From the NCBI GenBank assembly GCA_045599585.1, contig JAZRWH010000071.1, forward strand, positions 1-9,005: a DNA stretch of 9,005 nucleotides, read 5' to 3'. This DNA is from RGIG464 sp045599585. GTDB taxonomy: Bacteria; Myxococcota_A; Bradymonadia; UBA4248. Shown in pieces: positions 1-6,977 of the stretch. Positions within the stretch are counted from its first letter, which is position 1, and each line of letters starts with the position of its first letter. The translations under genes were made by a program, and so were the position numbers. Under the pieces are notes generated by a model. The model made no database searches and was not told the origin of the DNA. It saw nothing but the letters and a program-made list of their open reading frames with translations.

Positions 1-1
1 T

Positions 2-103
2 TCAAGAAGTTCTGTCCTATTTATTACTCTCGCCATTGGTTCCTCCTGTCTCGATGAGAGTTTCAGCAAATTCATCTTACCGGAATTCCAATGGCTTTTT
101 TAG
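2..103 (+). other. Probable N-terminal part (signal peptide) of the gene at 91-570, in another frame and cut by the window edge
   Basis: The frame starting at base 2 is open from the window edge to a TAG at 101-103. It encodes a short Arg/Ser stretch, a hydrophobic run (VLFITLAIGSSC) and then LDESFSKFILPEF. This looks like an export or lipoprotein signal ending at a cysteine, although the residues before the Cys (GSS) are not an ideal lipobox. The TAG sits directly after a run of six T (95-100). One extra T there would join this frame without interruption to the 91-570 frame. I infer that this is the true N-terminus of the cysteine-rich protein, split by a one-base deletion or sequencing error. 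No start codon is visible because the window begins inside the gene. Confidence 0.45.
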
Positions 104-570
104 TTTTTTCGATTTTGCGAACTCGTGTGGACGCTATCGAGGATGGTATAAAAGTCGCAAAATCAAAATGCTGGGATCCTGAGGACAGTACAACCAAAGT
201 TTCGTGCAATGCAGATAATACAGCTTGTGGAGAATGTATTAATCATTTATCGATCGGATGTCAGAATAATAGCAGTGGTGTCGGTGTTACAACCAAATGT
301 GTAAATGGCGAATACCAAGAGATGACATGTGAGCGCGGTCTAGAATGCCAGGAGGATGGTCGTAGTTGTAAACTCTGTAAGCATAGTGCATATGTAAAAA
401 TGAATGAAATGATGTGTAGAGCAGGATCAAATGTCGATATTCTGGTTTGCACCGAAAATGGAAGTTGGGTTCTCAAAACATGCAAGCCTGATCCTTATGG
501 CGACGATAAGGATAATCATTGCCGAACTGACGGGGTCGAATACCATGACTGGTGTCCCGGCGGTTATTAA
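91..570 (+). CDS. Cysteine-rich, probably exported small protein
   Basis: This 159-aa ORF has 15 cysteines, all after residue 28, spaced like a disulfide-bonded extracytoplasmic protein. Segments such as CVNGEYQEMTCERGLEC and CTENGSWVLKTC repeat a C-x-NG-x-(Y/W)-x(3)-C pattern. I associate this pattern with small disulfide-rich surface or lipoproteins of Myxococcota/Bradymonadota-like bacteria. The first 15 residues (MAFLVFSILRTRVDA) are only weakly signal-like, and upstream there is just a poor GGA (82-84) as ribosome site. The ATG at 91 is therefore doubtful; the real start probably lies before the window, in the frame seen at 2-103. Rich disulfides imply function outside the cytoplasm. No enzymatic motif is seen and the function is unknown. 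It is followed by a 101-bp gap and another small plus-strand gene. Confidence 0.7.
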   Translation: MAFLVFSILRTRVDAIEDGIKVAKSKCWDPEDSTTKVSCNADNTACGECINHLSIGCQNNSSGVGVTTKCVNGEYQEMTCERGLECQEDGRSCKLCKHSAYVKMNEMMCRAGSNVDILVCTENGSWVLKTCKPDPYGDDKDNHCRTDGVEYHDWCPGGY

Positions 571-655
571 TCATCAGTTTATACAACAACTCGTTTATGT
601 CTTAGAATATAAAGATTTAAGATGAGTTTCTTTTGAAATAAAAACGCGTAATTGT

Positions 656-663
656 AAAAGGAG
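656..663 (+). promoter_or_regulatory. Shine-Dalgarno site for the gene at 672
   Basis: AAAAGGAG ends 8 nt before the ATG at 672 and is complementary to the CCTCCTTT at the 3' end of the 16S gene in this window. It fixes the start at 672 rather than at the ATG at 667 (out of frame) or 773 (no ribosome site). Confidence 0.75.
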
Positions 664-671
664 AAGATGAT

Positions 672-1021
672 ATGCGCTTTGACGAAGAATTGGATCAGTG
701 TGCTCACAAATATAAAGGTTTGATCTTTGTATGGGATGATGAGCCTGATGATGATTACAAAGATACTGTAAAATGTTGGCTAAGAATTATCTTTCGCACT
801 TCGATCAAATTGTTGAATTTCTGTTGCCTGATATCAAATCGTTTTATGGTGACGATGTTACGGCCGATGATGTAAAAGCTAAATTAGGTGCTCCTTATAT
901 TGATTATGACAATGGCATGGTGACTTATTACGATCACCAGTTTGATAATTGCCATATTTTTCAATTTGAATTTGGCGATGATGCATTTGAAGAATTAGAT
1001 AATTTTGTGATTGATGGTTAA
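672..1021 (+). pseudogene. Small acidic protein (about 116 aa), split by a -1 frameshift near 770
   Basis: Two overlapping ORFs, 672-875 and 773-1021, look like one gene. The first has the good ribosome site and encodes MRFDEELDQCAHKYKGLIFVW followed by an acidic stretch to DYKDTV, then turns into an unlike, Cys/Arg/Ile-rich tail. The second encodes MLAKNYLSHFDQIVEFLLPD and ends in HIFQFEFGDDAFEELDNFVIDG. It has no ribosome site of its own. Adding one A to the AAAA run at 770-773 gives a continuous protein reading DTV-K-MLAKNYL. The product is acidic and soluble, with no signal peptide or membrane segment. The overall pattern (WDDEPDDDY, then KLGAPYID, then FDNCHI, then a terminal IDG) reminds me of DUF2004-type small bacterial proteins of unknown function, but that family name is from memory and uncertain. 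It may be a true pseudogene or intact with a sequencing error. Confidence 0.65.
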
Positions 1022-1045
1022 TGCACGAATTGTCTCTCGTTGTTT

Positions 1046-1075
1046 AAGTCGTGGCATCTTATAATGCCACGACTT
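1046..1075 (+). terminator. Strong hairpin between convergent genes, likely bidirectional terminator
   Basis: AAGTCGTGGCAT (1046-1057) pairs perfectly with ATGCCACGACTT (1064-1075) around a 6-nt loop, and the stem extends four more pairs with two G-U wobbles. It begins 24 nt after the stop of the 672-1021 gene and lies about 87 nt past the stop of the minus-strand gene ending at 1163. There is no clear U-tract, so canonical intrinsic termination is uncertain. A smaller stem (GCGTA-GAA-TACGC, 1085-1097) followed by TTT lies just downstream. The position between two converging genes favours a termination or mRNA 3'-end role. Confidence 0.55.
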
Positions 1076-1157
1076 GAATTCAATGCGTAGAATACGCTTT
1101 CCCATCTCGCCGTTTGATTGGAAGGATTCGTTTGCAAATCTTAGTATTTTGTTTGGT

Positions 1158-1201
1158 GTAGATTATTCGACAAGTCGAAGGCGTGAAGGCGAATAATCTA
1201 C
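1158..1201 (-). repeat. 12-bp inverted repeat spanning the stop codon of the LRR gene
   Basis: GTAGATTATTCG (1158-1169) and CGAATAATCTAC (1190-1201) are perfect inverted copies separated by 20 nt. On the minus strand the upstream arm encodes V-D-Y-S near the C-terminus and the downstream arm carries the final Glu codon and the TAA. No T-run follows on the minus strand, so it is not a classical terminator. It could stabilise the mRNA 3' end. Confidence 0.6.
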
Positions 1202-3802
1202 TAAAATATCCTGCAAATCGAATTCCTTAAGCATTGATTGAATGCGCTGAATCACTTCTGGTGTTAAAAATGCTGCATATTTATAGTGCTTTTTCATATT
1301 CGTAGGTGGAGTTTTGAGCTGCGTTTCGCACTCAGCAATATATTCATCTGTCTTAAATATGACGAGGTGAAGGCGATCTTCTGTAGATTCAGCCGTCGCC
1401 TGACCAAGTGTTTTAAACCAAGTTTCTGGCGTTTCTTCAGAAAGATCAGAGCCGTTGGACATGAGGAGTCCATACTGGTTCTCGAGGATAGATTTCATAC
1501 CGTTGACAAAATCATAATATTCGGGTCGGCAGGGCTCATAAGTGTCTTTGGCTACAAATGGGTAGGCGTATTTCCATGCATGCGGATTATATAAATTGGG
1601 CTTGTATTCATCGATAGAAAGATCTTTCATAAGACTGTAAAGGCACATTTGACGAACGAATACGTCGCAATGAACATCGTTGGCCTGATAGATTCTATTT
1701 TCGTCAGGTTTTTCTGAATTGGATGTCGCATCATAATATTTTTTGGCAATCTTCTCGATTTCATTCACATTTTGTAGCCGCTTTGATCCATTGCCACCAA
1801 TGGCATAGAGCGTTTCAGAAATGGCGTAAGGCAAGGCATCTTCTAGCGACCTGTGACATGATGAGGCTAAATCATTTTGCAGCGTTCTGAGTCTGAGAAT
1901 CGCAAAGAGCTTCTCGGCGCGGTTGTCGTGCTGCGGTGTCGAAGTGATAAGGTCGGTAAGTATAAGACATGTTTGTAATAATTTAATGCAAAATTCCAAT
2001 CGACTCGTGTAGAGCGGACATTCAAATGCCGTATTCAGCGCACTGTTCATAATATATTGAGGAATATTCATGAACTCATCTATGCTTATTTGTGGGCGCA
2101 GATCAAAGATATGATTGGGATCGAGCTTGGACATATCAACGGCTTCGCGTTTTAAGACGCCGTCGTGTTGTGCAAATTGTTCGTTAGTGAGATCTGAGAG
2201 CGTATTTATAAAGGCAGTATCATCGATAATGATATCTTTGCCCGGAAACGCGCAAGTAACAGGCATGTCTATCGTATCGAGTTGATAGCATCCGCAAAAT
2301 AGTCTTGCGGGAATTTGACCTAATAGCTTGGGCAGATGCACGTGTTTGAGCGCTTGACAGTCTACAAAGGCACCTTCGTTAATTTGTCCGCAAGTGTCGG
2401 GAATACGGATGTCTTTAAGCGATGTACAATGCTTAAAACAATATTTACCCAAAACGTAGAGCGCTTTGTCAAACTGAACAGATGCGAGCTGTGTACAGTT
2501 TTCAAAGGCGTGCTCTGCAATATGGTTGACGTTTTCGTGAAACCGGACAGATTTGAGTTTGGTTAAGCCACTAAAAGCGTAAGCATTAACTTTTTTAATG
2601 TCGCCCAAAACTTCGATGGATTCGATGTCCGAGCTTTGATTGGCAAAGGAAGAGCCGATGTTGTGAATTTCAGCTGGAATCACGAGATTTATGAGGCCGG
2701 GATCGAGGCCGACGAGTTCGTTGCCTTCGAGATAAAGACCCTCGGGGGTATGTATTTTTTGCGGTTCGTCTGCTTTGGGCTGTAATTTAATTTGATCTTG
2801 AGCTTCTGTTTGCTCGGGTTGCTCATCATCATATTGCCAGGCTTTTCGCTGCATTTCGAGGAGCTCTTTATCTATTATAGGGCGATCGTTTTGGGCACGA
2901 TAAGTAGAACGCATTTGCGATTCGCGTTTAGCCATTTTTTTCGCTTCGAGGAGGGCTTCTTCGAGTGAGTTGTCGTTTTCGCAATGAGATTGAGTTGAGT
3001 TTGGCGATGCATGGGGCGGGGTGGCGTTGGATTTGGACTGTGCGTATCCATCCGAACGAATGACACTTGGTTTCACGTAAGCGTGACGCTTAGGCGAAAA
3101 CTGAAGATATTGTTCGAGTTCAGCGAGTGTATCGTGCGAGAGTGGGCAATCTTGAATTGCTGATTGAAAAACGCAGTGAATGCCTTTAGGCCACTCGATC
3201 GTCTTGAGAGCTGTGCATTTGGTAAATACGTTGAAAACGAGTCTTTCAAATGGGCAGCTCCTACAAAAATGGACTTCGCGCAATGCCGTACATCCTTTAA
3301 ACGCCTCGTCTTGAATATCGTTGAGTTTTGAGCCAAACGATATCGATTCGAGTGCGGTACAGTCCATAAATGCGCGTTTTTCAATTGTATGAAGCTGACT
3401 TGGGCTACCAAATTCAATGACTTTGAGTTTGGAACATCCTTTAAATGCATCGGCTTCTATCGTGACTAATGAAGCTGGAAGAGCAATATACTCAAGGGTT
3501 TTATTGTTAAGGAATGCCTCTCTCTTAATTGTATGAATATCATCGGGGATGGAGAGCGAGCTAACATGGCCTTTGTAAGAAAACAGCTTGCCGTTTTCGG
3601 TGCGTAATTGTTTTTCGTGACTTGGTTCTCGCGATAGCAGATTGGTCAAATTAGTCTTGATTTCATCTGTGTCGAGCTCGTTAAGACGTTTTGACACGGT
3701 ATCAAGTGTTTTAATAACTTGGTTTGCTAGGGAATTAAGCGTTGATTTGTTAAACAATTTAAAGAGTGAATTTGTATTGGAGGAATGGTCGTCTTTGGTC
3801 AT
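1163..3802 (-). CDS. Cytoplasmic BspA-type leucine-rich-repeat protein with unknown C-terminal domain
   Basis: This is an 879-aa protein. Residues about 70-222 and 355-520 form two blocks of BspA-type (LRR_5) repeats, with units such as AFKGCSKLKVIEF, AFMDCTALESISF, AFENCTQLASVQF and CFKHCTSLKDIRIP. Between them lies a charged, Gln/Glu/Lys-rich linker (about 240-350) with a probable coiled coil near 279-325. Residues about 560-879 are mainly helical-looking and match no domain I recognise. There is no signal peptide, lipobox, membrane segment or sorting motif, so it is probably intracellular, although this repeat type is best known from surface proteins. LRR blocks usually bind proteins, which suggests a scaffold or recognition role. 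The ATG at 3802 has GAGGA (3807-3811) 4-5 nt upstream. It lies 158 bp downstream of the kinase pair in the same orientation; co-transcription is possible but not shown. Confidence 0.88.
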   Translation of the reverse strand: MTKDDHSSNTNSLFKLFNKSTLNSLANQVIKTLDTVSKRLNELDTDEIKTNLTNLLSREPSHEKQLRTENGKLFSYKGHVSSLSIPDDIHTIKREAFLNNKTLEYIALPASLVTIEADAFKGCSKLKVIEFGSPSQLHTIEKRAFMDCTALESISFGSKLNDIQDEAFKGCTALREVHFCRSCPFERLVFNVFTKCTALKTIEWPKGIHCVFQSAIQDCPLSHDTLAELEQYLQFSPKRHAYVKPSVIRSDGYAQSKSNATPPHASPNSTQSHCENDNSLEEALLEAKKMAKRESQMRSTYRAQNDRPIIDKELLEMQRKAWQYDDEQPEQTEAQDQIKLQPKADEPQKIHTPEGLYLEGNELVGLDPGLINLVIPAEIHNIGSSFANQSSDIESIEVLGDIKKVNAYAFSGLTKLKSVRFHENVNHIAEHAFENCTQLASVQFDKALYVLGKYCFKHCTSLKDIRIPDTCGQINEGAFVDCQALKHVHLPKLLGQIPARLFCGCYQLDTIDMPVTCAFPGKDIIIDDTAFINTLSDLTNEQFAQHDGVLKREAVDMSKLDPNHIFDLRPQISIDEFMNIPQYIMNSALNTAFECPLYTSRLEFCIKLLQTCLILTDLITSTPQHDNRAEKLFAILRLRTLQNDLASSCHRSLEDALPYAISETLYAIGGNGSKRLQNVNEIEKIAKKYYDATSNSEKPDENRIYQANDVHCDVFVRQMCLYSLMKDLSIDEYKPNLYNPHAWKYAYPFVAKDTYEPCRPEYYDFVNGMKSILENQYGLLMSNGSDLSEETPETWFKTLGQATAESTEDRLHLVIFKTDEYIAECETQLKTPPTNMKKHYKYAAFLTPEVIQRIQSMLKEFDLQDILVDYSPSRLRLVE

Positions 3803-3806
3803 GGCG

Positions 3807-3811
3807 TCCTC
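3807..3811 (-). promoter_or_regulatory. Ribosome binding site of the LRR gene
   Basis: On the minus strand GAGGA precedes the ATG by CGCC, a short but workable spacing. No better upstream start is in frame, which supports the start at 3802. Confidence 0.5.
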
Positions 3812-3830
3812 AATAAAAAGTGCGGAGCCG

Positions 3831-3881
3831 TATTGCCGTAGGCAATAGGCGCAGCAAACGAGCGTATCGGCTTTGCCGATA
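3831..3881 (-). repeat. Palindromic repeat pair, copy A (downstream of the kinase operon)
   Basis: Two 7-bp stems with 3-nt loops lie 34 bp apart: TATTGCC-GTA-GGCAATA at 3831-3847 and TATCGGC-TTT-GCCGATA at 3865-3881. Read on the minus strand, stems and spacer align with the element at 6978-7032 on the plus strand, sharing the order CTAT-GGC, loop, GCC-ATACGC, a C/G-rich spacer with TTGC, then a second CTATTG stem. The arms differ between copies but stay complementary. It fills the gap between the kinase operon and the LRR gene. It looks like a REP/BIME-type intergenic element, and a mRNA 3'-end or terminator role for the kinase operon is possible. Confidence 0.75.
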
Positions 3882-3960
3882 GCGAGTTTCGTGGGTGTTG
3901 AGCGTTATCAATTTGCAACGTGGTAGGATACGTTCCAATGGGAGGCGATCACGAAATAGA

Positions 3961-5292
3961 TTATTTTAATGGAATTTTATCTCCAATTTTGAACATATGT
4001 GCATTGTTAGCTATCATAAACGAAGTGTAGTATTTTCTACCGTTTTGTACGGTGTATTCAATATAATTTGCAGAAATTGCACGAATAACGCCTATTTTTT
4101 GTGATTTAGTAGGTGTGTCAGTGAACTTAACTCGCGGAATATTGCGTATTTTTGAGCTTGATTCAAATTTTGCTTTTTTGTCTTTTATAAATGATTTTAT
4201 ATGTTTAAAATAGATAAAACCTCCAATTATAATAACAGCAACAATTATAACGCTAATCATTACAAGAAATTCAGCACTTAAATCATAATCAATTAATGAA
4301 ATTAGTAAGGTAAGAAAAGTCATAAAAAATGTAATACTACACAAAACTAATAGTGCCTCTACAAATTTTTCATGGTGTGTAAAGTTTTGTATTTCTTCAT
4401 ATTTTTTAATTTTTTTGCCTAGAAGGTCTTGATTTTTATTGAATGCTGAGCACGCATTTCCAATTTTTTGTAATAGCTCGTTGGCATCTTTCGGACGATC
4501 ACTGGGATTCGTAGCAAGTAGGTTTTTAAGTAGTTCAATGGTTTCTTTGTTAATGTCAGGAACCTTTTGTTTGAGTGTCTCTTCAAATTGAAGCGTGAAA
4601 CCATTGGATGGAAAATTTATAGGATTGATGCCTGTGAGCAGATGGAGTGCCGTGGTACCGAGGGCGTAGTAGTCGGACTGAATTGTACAATTGCCAATGA
4701 GCTGTTCTGGGGCCATGTAGCCGACGGTGCCTGCAACGGTGGAATTGACGCCGCGTTGCTGAGGATTGGCGACCGCACCAAAGTCGATTAGGCACAATTT
4801 CATGCCATCTTTTCGCTTTTCGCGCACGAGTATATTTGAGGGTTTGATATCGCGATGAATAATGGGCGGAGCATATCTTGTCTGAAGTGTATGAACGATT
4901 TGAGCTGTCTCCAAAAGAATTTCAAACATTTGTGTTTCATCAAAGGTTTCGCCTTTTTCGAGCATGTCAAAAAGGGATCTCCCATTGACAAATTCTTGCA
5001 CCAGCCAGCACTCGGTAAATTCAGATCCGGGGGCAATATAATTATAGAATGCAGGTGTTCCCGGCGTATGAATGGATTGTAGCGTCTGTGCTTCGCGTTC
5101 GAATAATTCATAATTTTTGAGGTTGTCGCTGAATTTTAGCGCTTTAACCGCAACGAATTCACCGGTTATGAGGTTTATGGCTTTGTAGGTTTTGCCGTTT
5201 GCACCTTCGCCGATCTGTTCAAGAAGTTTGTATCCGTGCTGAAACAACTGCAGTGGTGTTGATACGGAGGGTTTCATGTTATTCATTGTCAT
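3961..5292 (-). CDS. Membrane-anchored eukaryote-like Ser/Thr protein kinase (second of pair)
   Basis: This 443-aa protein has an N-terminal PknB/Hanks-type kinase domain (about 21-280) with every catalytic element: glycine loop GEGANG (28-33), VAVK lysine K50, helix-C glutamate E67, HRDIKPSN (146-153, catalytic D148), DFG (170-172) and APE (194-196). The STVAGT segment before APE is a plausible activation-loop phosphorylation region. Two hydrophobic segments (about 311-333 and 341-362) with a short loop form a membrane hairpin, which should leave both ends in the cytoplasm. A short basic, beta-looking tail (about 380-443) ends in FKIGDKIPLK. It phosphorylates Ser/Thr of unknown targets using ATP. 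The start follows the stop of the upstream kinase by 2 nt, with GGAG (5301-5304) 8 nt before it, so the two are translationally coupled. ATG codons at residues 3 and 6 are alternative starts. Confidence 0.93.
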   Translation of the reverse strand: MTMNNMKPSVSTPLQLFQHGYKLLEQIGEGANGKTYKAINLITGEFVAVKALKFSDNLKNYELFEREAQTLQSIHTPGTPAFYNYIAPGSEFTECWLVQEFVNGRSLFDMLEKGETFDETQMFEILLETAQIVHTLQTRYAPPIIHRDIKPSNILVREKRKDGMKLCLIDFGAVANPQQRGVNSTVAGTVGYMAPEQLIGNCTIQSDYYALGTTALHLLTGINPINFPSNGFTLQFEETLKQKVPDINKETIELLKNLLATNPSDRPKDANELLQKIGNACSAFNKNQDLLGKKIKKYEEIQNFTHHEKFVEALLVLCSITFFMTFLTLLISLIDYDLSAEFLVMISVIIVAVIIIGGFIYFKHIKSFIKDKKAKFESSSKIRNIPRVKFTDTPTKSQKIGVIRAISANYIEYTVQNGRKYYTSFMIANNAHMFKIGDKIPLK

Positions 5293-5294
5293 GG

Positions 5295-6845
5295 TTAGTT
5301 CTCCGTTTGTTTTAACGTATCCGTGACGGGAATGGGGTAGGGTGTGCTATAAACATGTTCATCAATTTTATTGTTGTAAATTTGATATAAAATGGGAATT
5401 AGGTCGCCTTCTTTTATATCAGGTTCGACATGTGTTTCGACCGTTCGTATGAGATTGTCTGGCGAACTATCGTCTGGTGGATTGAAACTATAGGTGATTC
5501 TCCAGGTTGGTGTGTATTTTCGATTAGTGCTAATTTTATTTAGAGATTGAGAATTAAGATAAGAAACATACTCAATGCGAATAACGGTGGCCATAGATTT
5601 GCGGGCATTTTTTAAAAAATGACTAATACGACGAGCTTTAGATAATTTTGAAATGATTATAAACAAATTAGCGCATATGCATAGAACAATTGTTATATTA
5701 AAAAGTATAAACAAGAGCTGATAAACGGAAAATGAACGAGTCTCTACATGATGATAATACAAGAATGATACAAAAATGGATAATCCTATAAAAATAATAA
5801 AACCAGCGATAATCTTTAAAGCGTCTTTTAATATTGATGCATAAGCAGCCATTGGCAAGCGCCGTGGTGTTTTATCACTGAGTGCTTGCCATAATTCGAT
5901 ATTTCCTGGCTGTCGATAGGAATAGACTTTTTTGAGAGAATATTTATGTTTAACAATTTTATTTTGAGTTTCGCAGGGGATTTTATCAAATTTTTGATCG
6001 ATGAGTGCCTTGCAAAACGCACGAATTTTGTCATAATCCGCTAACCGGTCTTCGGCACGCGGTTCGAGCATCTGGCGTAGAAATGATGTAATTTGGTAGG
6101 GCAAATGCTGGAGTGGTGTGTCGATGAGGACGTGATAATCTTGGATTTCGAGATTTTCAGGCGAGATGCCGCTCAAGAGATAGACGGCGACAATGGCGAG
6201 CGAATAGATGTCGCTGGCGGCGCAGGCACGTCCCATAAGTTGTTCTGGTGCCATATAGCCGTAAGTGCCAACGACGGTGGATCCTCCGCCTTTGACCTGC
6301 GGATTCGCTACGGCTCCAAAGTCAATAAGATGCACTTCGGGGATGGAGCTGTCTTCACGGTAATTTAATAGGATATTAGATGGTTTGATGTCGCGGTGAA
6401 CGACCTGTGGATCGCTCTGATGCAGTTTTTGCAAAATATCGAGTAATTGCAACAGAATGCCGCCAATGTGTCCGAGCTGAAAACGGCGCCCGTTGCTGAT
6501 AAAATTTTGCATTGGCTCGCCCTCAATATAATCCTGTACGATGAGTGCCATCGGCGTTTCTGCATCGAGGATTTCAATGGTTTCGTGCAGTTTAGCAACG
6601 CCAGGAATATCGAGTCCCTTCAAAACATTTGCTTCGCGCTGAAACAGGTCATACTGTTTCCAGTCTTTGACGGAGGCAATGTGGAGCTGTTTGATGGCGA
6701 TTTTTTGGTGCGTCGATTCAGATTTGGCTAGGTAGACGGCTCCCTGTGAGCCTTTGCCAAGGAGTTGGAGGATGCGGTAGCGAGAGGTGATCATGCTCTG
6801 GAGCGCTTCGCGTTGGGGGGCTGTGTCCTGTAATGAATTCGTCAT
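5295..6845 (-). CDS. Membrane-anchored eukaryote-like Ser/Thr protein kinase with DUF3592-like tail (first of pair)
   Basis: This 516-aa protein has a Hanks-type kinase domain at about 23-282: GKGSQG (30-35), IAIK lysine K52, helix-C E71, HRDIKPSN (150-157, catalytic D152), DFG (175-177) and APE (199-201). It appears catalytically competent. The stretch LIDFGAVANPQ and the STVVGTYGYMAPEQL segment closely match the downstream kinase, so the pair are paralogues. Two membrane segments (about 342-363 and 374-398) form a hairpin. The C-terminal region (about 415-516) contains TWRITYSF and EGDLIPILYQIYNNKIDEH, which resembles DUF3592-type domains seen after membrane hairpins; that assignment is from memory. 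No PASTA or other external sensor is present, so any signal is probably membrane or cytoplasmic. The ribosome site is weak (GGAC about 5 nt before ATG). It is the first gene of the minus-strand operon, divergent from the rrn promoter. Confidence 0.93.
   Translation of the reverse strand: MTNSLQDTAPQREALQSMITSRYRILQLLGKGSQGAVYLAKSESTHQKIAIKQLHIASVKDWKQYDLFQREANVLKGLDIPGVAKLHETIEILDAETPMALIVQDYIEGEPMQNFISNGRRFQLGHIGGILLQLLDILQKLHQSDPQVVHRDIKPSNILLNYREDSSIPEVHLIDFGAVANPQVKGGGSTVVGTYGYMAPEQLMGRACAASDIYSLAIVAVYLLSGISPENLEIQDYHVLIDTPLQHLPYQITSFLRQMLEPRAEDRLADYDKIRAFCKALIDQKFDKIPCETQNKIVKHKYSLKKVYSYRQPGNIELWQALSDKTPRRLPMAAYASILKDALKIIAGFIIFIGLSIFVSFLYYHHVETRSFSVYQLLFILFNITIVLCICANLFIIISKLSKARRISHFLKNARKSMATVIRIEYVSYLNSQSLNKISTNRKYTPTWRITYSFNPPDDSSPDNLIRTVETHVEPDIKEGDLIPILYQIYNNKIDEHVYSTPYPIPVTDTLKQTEN
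5301..5304 (-). promoter_or_regulatory. Ribosome site inside the end of the upstream kinase gene
   Basis: GGAG on the minus strand lies 8 nt before the ATG at 5292, within the last codons of the first kinase. The junction reads TAA-CC-ATG, so the two kinases are made from one message with coupled translation. Confidence 0.7.
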
Positions 6846-6977
6846 TGTACGTCCAATTTATAACTTATTATCTGGTTTCATTATCAGGTTTGATACCTGT
6901 GCCTGGGGATGATACACGAACTTTCGCAAAGGTGCATTACCAGGAAGATTACGAAGGTGCATTTTCTGAGTTGCCAG

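Noticed and set aside
96..102. TTTTTTA slippery heptamer as a programmed -1 frameshift site in the 91-570 frame
   Set aside because: A -1 shift from that frame leads to a 3' frame that soon stops (about 25 codons) and gives no sensible product; the useful join is from the 2-103 frame and is better explained by one missing T.
1286..2566. Plus-strand frames of 102 and 76 aa inside the LRR gene
   Set aside because: Their reading is explained by the complementary strand of the repeat-coding LRR gene; no ribosome site or domain is visible.
4567..6731. Several 60-94 aa plus-strand frames opposite the kinase genes
   Set aside because: They run antisense through conserved kinase motifs, lack ribosome sites and have compositions expected of shadow frames.
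6846..6910. Kinase operon promoter (GATAAT and TATAAA boxes on the minus strand)
   Set aside because: Several -10-like boxes exist in this AT-rich stretch but none has a -35 at proper spacing, so no site was called.
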